This document shows positions 33,880-36,036 of a stretch of 36,036 bases of DNA, piece by piece. The stretch comes from Myxococcota bacterium (GTDB lineage: Bacteria > Myxococcota_A > UBA9160 > SZUA-336). The DNA is taken from the NCBI GenBank assembly GCA_035498015.1, contig DATKAO010000038.1:1-36036 (forward strand), in the 5' to 3' direction. Positions within the stretch are counted from its first letter, which is position 1. Each line of letters starts with the position of its first letter. Both the position numbers and the translations under genes were made by a program. A model generated the notes under the pieces. The model made no database searches. It had not been told where the DNA came from and worked only from the letters and a program-made list of their open reading frames with translations.

Positions 33880-35027
33880 TGGAGGTCGGGGGTCACTGCT
33901 CCGCCCGCTTCGCGCGGGTCCAGGACGCCTTCGCGAAGAACTTCGCGGTCGAGAACGAGGTGGGCGCCTCGTTCGCCGCCACCGTGAACGGCGAGCTGGT
34001 GGTGGACCTGTGGGGCGGCCACGCCGACGCCGCGCGCACGCGGCCCTGGCAAAGGGACTCGCTGGCGAACGTGTGGTCGACCACCAAGGCCATGACCGCG
34101 CTGTGCGCGCACGTGCTGGCCGACCGCGGCGGGCTCGACTTCGACGCGCCGGTGGCGCGCTACTGGCCGGAGTTCGCGGCCGCCGGCAAGGGCGCGATCC
34201 CGGTGCGCTACCTGCTGTCGCACCAGTCGGGTCTCGCGGGTCTCTCCGAGCCCATGCCGGCCGAGGGCGTGCTCGACTGGCAGGGCTTCTGCGCGGCGCT
34301 CGCGGCGCAGAAGCCGCTGTGGGAGCCGGGCACGCGCAGCGGCTATCACGCGATCACCTTCGGGCACCTGGTGGGCGAGGTGCTGCGGCGCATCGACGGC
34401 CGCACGCTGGGCGCGTTCTTCCGCGACGAGGTCGCCTCGAAGCTCGGCGCGGAGTTCTGGATCGGCCTGCCGGAGTCCGAGGAGCCGCGCGTGGTCGAGA
34501 TGGTGCCGCCCGATCCGCCGGCCCCGCTGGCCGAGCCGCCCAAGCCCGGTGACTCGAGCTACGAGCTGCGGCGCGCGCTCGCCAACCCGAGCGTGACCCA
34601 GACCATCGCCAACACGCGCGCCTGGCGCGCGGCCGAGGTGCCGGCGGCCAACGGCCAGGCCAACGCGCGCGGCGCGGCGCGCATCATGGCGGCGCTGGCC
34701 TGCGGCGGGTCACTCGACGGCGTGCGGCTGCTCCGCGAGGCCTCGATCGCGCGCGCCATCGCCGAGCAGTGCTACGGCAAGGACCTGGTGCTCGGTCCCA
34801 TGCGCTGGGGCCTGGGCTTCATGCTGGCCAGCAAGGACCTGCCGCTCTCGCCCAACCCGCGCACCTTCGGTCACGGCGGCTGGGGCGGCTCTTTCGCCCT
34901 GGCCGACTGCGACGCGCGCGTCTCGCTCGCCTACGTGATGAACCGGATGAGCCCGGGCACGACCGGCGACAAGCGGCTCGGCCGACTGATTCGCGCGCTG
35001 TACGGCGGGCTCTCCTCGAGTCCCTGA
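33879..35027 (+). CDS. Beta-lactamase-fold serine hydrolase (class C / family VIII esterase-like)
   Basis: A 382-residue protein starting at GTG 33879, which shares a base with the monooxygenase stop. Catalytic motifs are S67-T-T-K70 (WSTTKAM), Tyr156 (GYHAITFGH) and HGGWGG near 332 in place of KTG. The SxxK, Y-x-x and HGG set is typical of family VIII carboxylesterases and the lactamase-like hydrolases of the EstB type. There is no signal peptide, which favours a cytoplasmic esterase over a resistance beta-lactamase. Coupling to a Baeyer-Villiger-type enzyme suggests hydrolysis of its ester product. The substrate is not known. No ribosome site is needed if it is reinitiated from the upstream stop. 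Confidence 0.88.
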   Translation: MEVGGHCSARFARVQDAFAKNFAVENEVGASFAATVNGELVVDLWGGHADAARTRPWQRDSLANVWSTTKAMTALCAHVLADRGGLDFDAPVARYWPEFAAAGKGAIPVRYLLSHQSGLAGLSEPMPAEGVLDWQGFCAALAAQKPLWEPGTRSGYHAITFGHLVGEVLRRIDGRTLGAFFRDEVASKLGAEFWIGLPESEEPRVVEMVPPDPPAPLAEPPKPGDSSYELRRALANPSVTQTIANTRAWRAAEVPAANGQANARGAARIMAALACGGSLDGVRLLREASIARAIAEQCYGKDLVLGPMRWGLGFMLASKDLPLSPNPRTFGHGGWGGSFALADCDARVSLAYVMNRMSPGTTGDKRLGRLIRALYGGLSSSP

Positions 35028-35037
35028 CTGTGATCCG

Positions 35038-35583
35038 ATGATCCTGCGCGCGGACGAGCGCACGTCGCTCCGCTCGCTCGCCGCCGAGGACGCCGGGCCG
35101 CTGTTCGCCCTGGTCGACGCGAACCGCGCGTACCTGCGCGCCTGGCTGCCGTGGCTGGACGCGGTGCGCGAGGTCGCGCAGATCGGGATCTTCATCCGGG
35201 CCGTGGCCGAGCGCGAGCACGCGGGCACGTCGCTCGAGCTCGCGGTCGTGCACGAGGGCGAGCTGGCCGGCGTGTGCGGCTTCCGCCGCATCGATCACGA
35301 CAACCGCAGCGGCGAGCTGGGCTACTGGCTGCGCGCCGACCGGCAGGGCAGGGGCATCATGAGCGCGTGCTGCCGCGCGTGCGTGCGGCACGGCTTCGAG
35401 TCACTGGGCCTGAATCGCATCGAGCTCGTCGCGGCCAGCGAGAACGCGCGCAGCCGGGCGCTGGCGGAGGCCCTGGGCTTCCGGCTCGAGGGCGTGCTGC
35501 GCCAGGCCGGATGGCTGTACGATCACTACGTGGACCACGCCGTGTACGCGCGCCTGCGCAGTGAGGGACCGCTGGCGCAGTGA
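35038..35583 (+). CDS. GNAT acetyltransferase, RimJ/RimL type
   Basis: A 181-residue GNAT-fold protein. The order fits RimL-type ribosomal-protein or small-molecule acetyltransferases: LRSLAAEDAGPLFALVDANR at the start, LPWLD, then GVCGFRRIDHDNRSGELGYWL, the acetyl-CoA loop RQGRGI (R/Q-x-x-G-x-G/A) and NRIELVAASENARSRALAEALGF. The last strand ends YVDHAVYARL. Substrates range from ribosomal L7/L12 N-termini to antibiotics and cannot be told here. It starts at ATG 35038, 10 bases after the hydrolase. Its stop overlaps the glycosyltransferase start as GTGA. Confidence 0.9.
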   Translation: MILRADERTSLRSLAAEDAGPLFALVDANRAYLRAWLPWLDAVREVAQIGIFIRAVAEREHAGTSLELAVVHEGELAGVCGFRRIDHDNRSGELGYWLRADRQGRGIMSACCRACVRHGFESLGLNRIELVAASENARSRALAEALGFRLEGVLRQAGWLYDHYVDHAVYARLRSEGPLAQ

Positions 35584-36036
35584 CTCGCCGCGCGCTCGCC
35601 GTCGCGCTGTTCGCGGCCGTGGCGTTCGGATTGTTCTGGCGCCTGGGAGAGCCGCCCCCGCACCACCGCGGCGAGCAGCGCAGCGACGCGATCGTGCGCG
35701 AGATGCTGGCCAGCGGCCAATGGCTGTTCCCGCCGCTGCACGGCACGGCGCGGCTGCAGAAGCCGCCGCTCTTCTACTGGGCGGCCGCGGCCACGGCCGA
35801 GCTCGCGGGCGGCCCGAGCGGCATCACTCTGCGCAGCGTGTCGGCGCTCGCGGGGCTCGCCACGCTGGCGGTCGTGCTCGCCTGGGGCTCGCGCGCGCTC
35901 GAGCCGGCGAGCGGGCTCGCCGCGGCGGCGGCGCTCGCGGCCATGGCGCAGTTCTGGCTCTCGGCCCGGCTGGGCACGGCCGACATGCTGCTGGTGCTCT
36001 TCACCACCGCCGCGCTCGCCGCGTTCGAGAGACTCG
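35580..36036 (+). CDS. ArnT-like family 39 glycosyltransferase, 3' end outside window
   Basis: The N-terminal 152 residues of a polytopic membrane protein. It starts at GTG 35580 in a GTGA overlap with the acetyltransferase. The first membrane segment (4-18) is followed by REMLASGQWLFPPLHG and QKPPLFYW, the periplasmic loop of ArnT/PMT-type GT-C enzymes (IxREMLxSGxWxxPxxxGxxxxxKPPLxYW), with ArnT's preceding acidic pair as GEQRSD. Several more hydrophobic segments follow to the window edge. Such enzymes move a sugar from a polyprenyl phosphate to lipid A, protein or another acceptor in the periplasm. Acceptor and donor cannot be read from this part. Confidence 0.85.
   Translation, partial: MTRRALAVALFAAVAFGLFWRLGEPPPHHRGEQRSDAIVREMLASGQWLFPPLHGTARLQKPPLFYWAAAATAELAGGPSGITLRSVSALAGLATLAVVLAWGSRALEPASGLAAAAALAAMAQFWLSARLGTADMLLVLFTTAALAAFERL

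Noticed and set aside
33879-35027. Antibiotic-resistance class C beta-lactamase
   Set aside because: There is no signal peptide and HGG replaces KTG, which fits esterase-type members better.

Overview
The window is about 70% GC with densely packed genes and no tRNA, rRNA, CRISPR array, insertion sequence or phage module that I can see. Signal peptides, lipoboxes, a secretin, an outer-membrane barrel and a DsbD point to a Gram-negative (diderm) bacterium. The mix of LL-diaminopimelate aminotransferase, multihaem-type DUF1588/LamG/DUF1501 proteins, P450, flavin monooxygenase and acyl-CoA dehydrogenase suits a high-GC lineage of the former Deltaproteobacteria (Myxococcota- or Binatota-like). That placement is an inference from gene content only.

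Layout. 1-1035 (+): the end of an unrecognised protein and a MotA/TolQ/ExbB-like membrane protein. 1037-8322 (-): a likely operon, read right to left, of a DUF1588/1585-like cytochrome, a LamG lipoprotein with one haem-c site and a DUF1501-like Tat protein, followed by a GspD-type secretin with a SPOR-like C-terminus. 8577-11709 (+): a TlpA thioredoxin, DUF4266 lipoprotein, DUF3570 outer-membrane barrel and ApbE-like flavin transferase. 11630-15430 (-): a lipoprotein, a VOC protein, a GspC-like protein and a DsbD/ScsB reductase. 15589-24004 (+): Xaa-Pro aminopeptidase, acetyl-CoA synthetase, M23 peptidase, MutY, Smr protein, chorismate synthase and CvpA-like protein. 24001-26726: DUF4079-like membrane protein, PAS protein, CinA-N protein, 2Fe-2S ferredoxin and CbiX. 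26737-29901 (+): DapL, a tiny His-rich reading frame, acyl-CoA dehydrogenase and two tandem Bor-like lipoproteins. 29941-35027: P450, patatin phospholipase (-), Baeyer-Villiger-type monooxygenase and a beta-lactamase-fold hydrolase, then an acetyltransferase and the start of an ArnT-like glycosyltransferase.

How they may work together. The left third is an envelope and redox region: DsbD carries electrons across the membrane, TlpA and the Cys-ended DUF4266 lipoprotein could receive them, and the DUF3570 barrel and ApbE add a possible flavin element. The middle is housekeeping (aromatic amino acid, lysine, acetyl-CoA, DNA repair). The right end looks like oxidation and hydrolysis of lipophilic substrates.

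Two window-wide patterns stand out. First, at least eight genes have a TANNNT -10-like hexamer ending only 6 or 8 bases before the start codon and no Shine-Dalgarno sequence, which predicts leaderless mRNAs. Second, the word GTGACTC/GAGTCAC is about ten times more frequent than base composition predicts, in all codon phases and both orientations, and goes with otherwise less usual synonymous codons (ACT, GGT, TCA).
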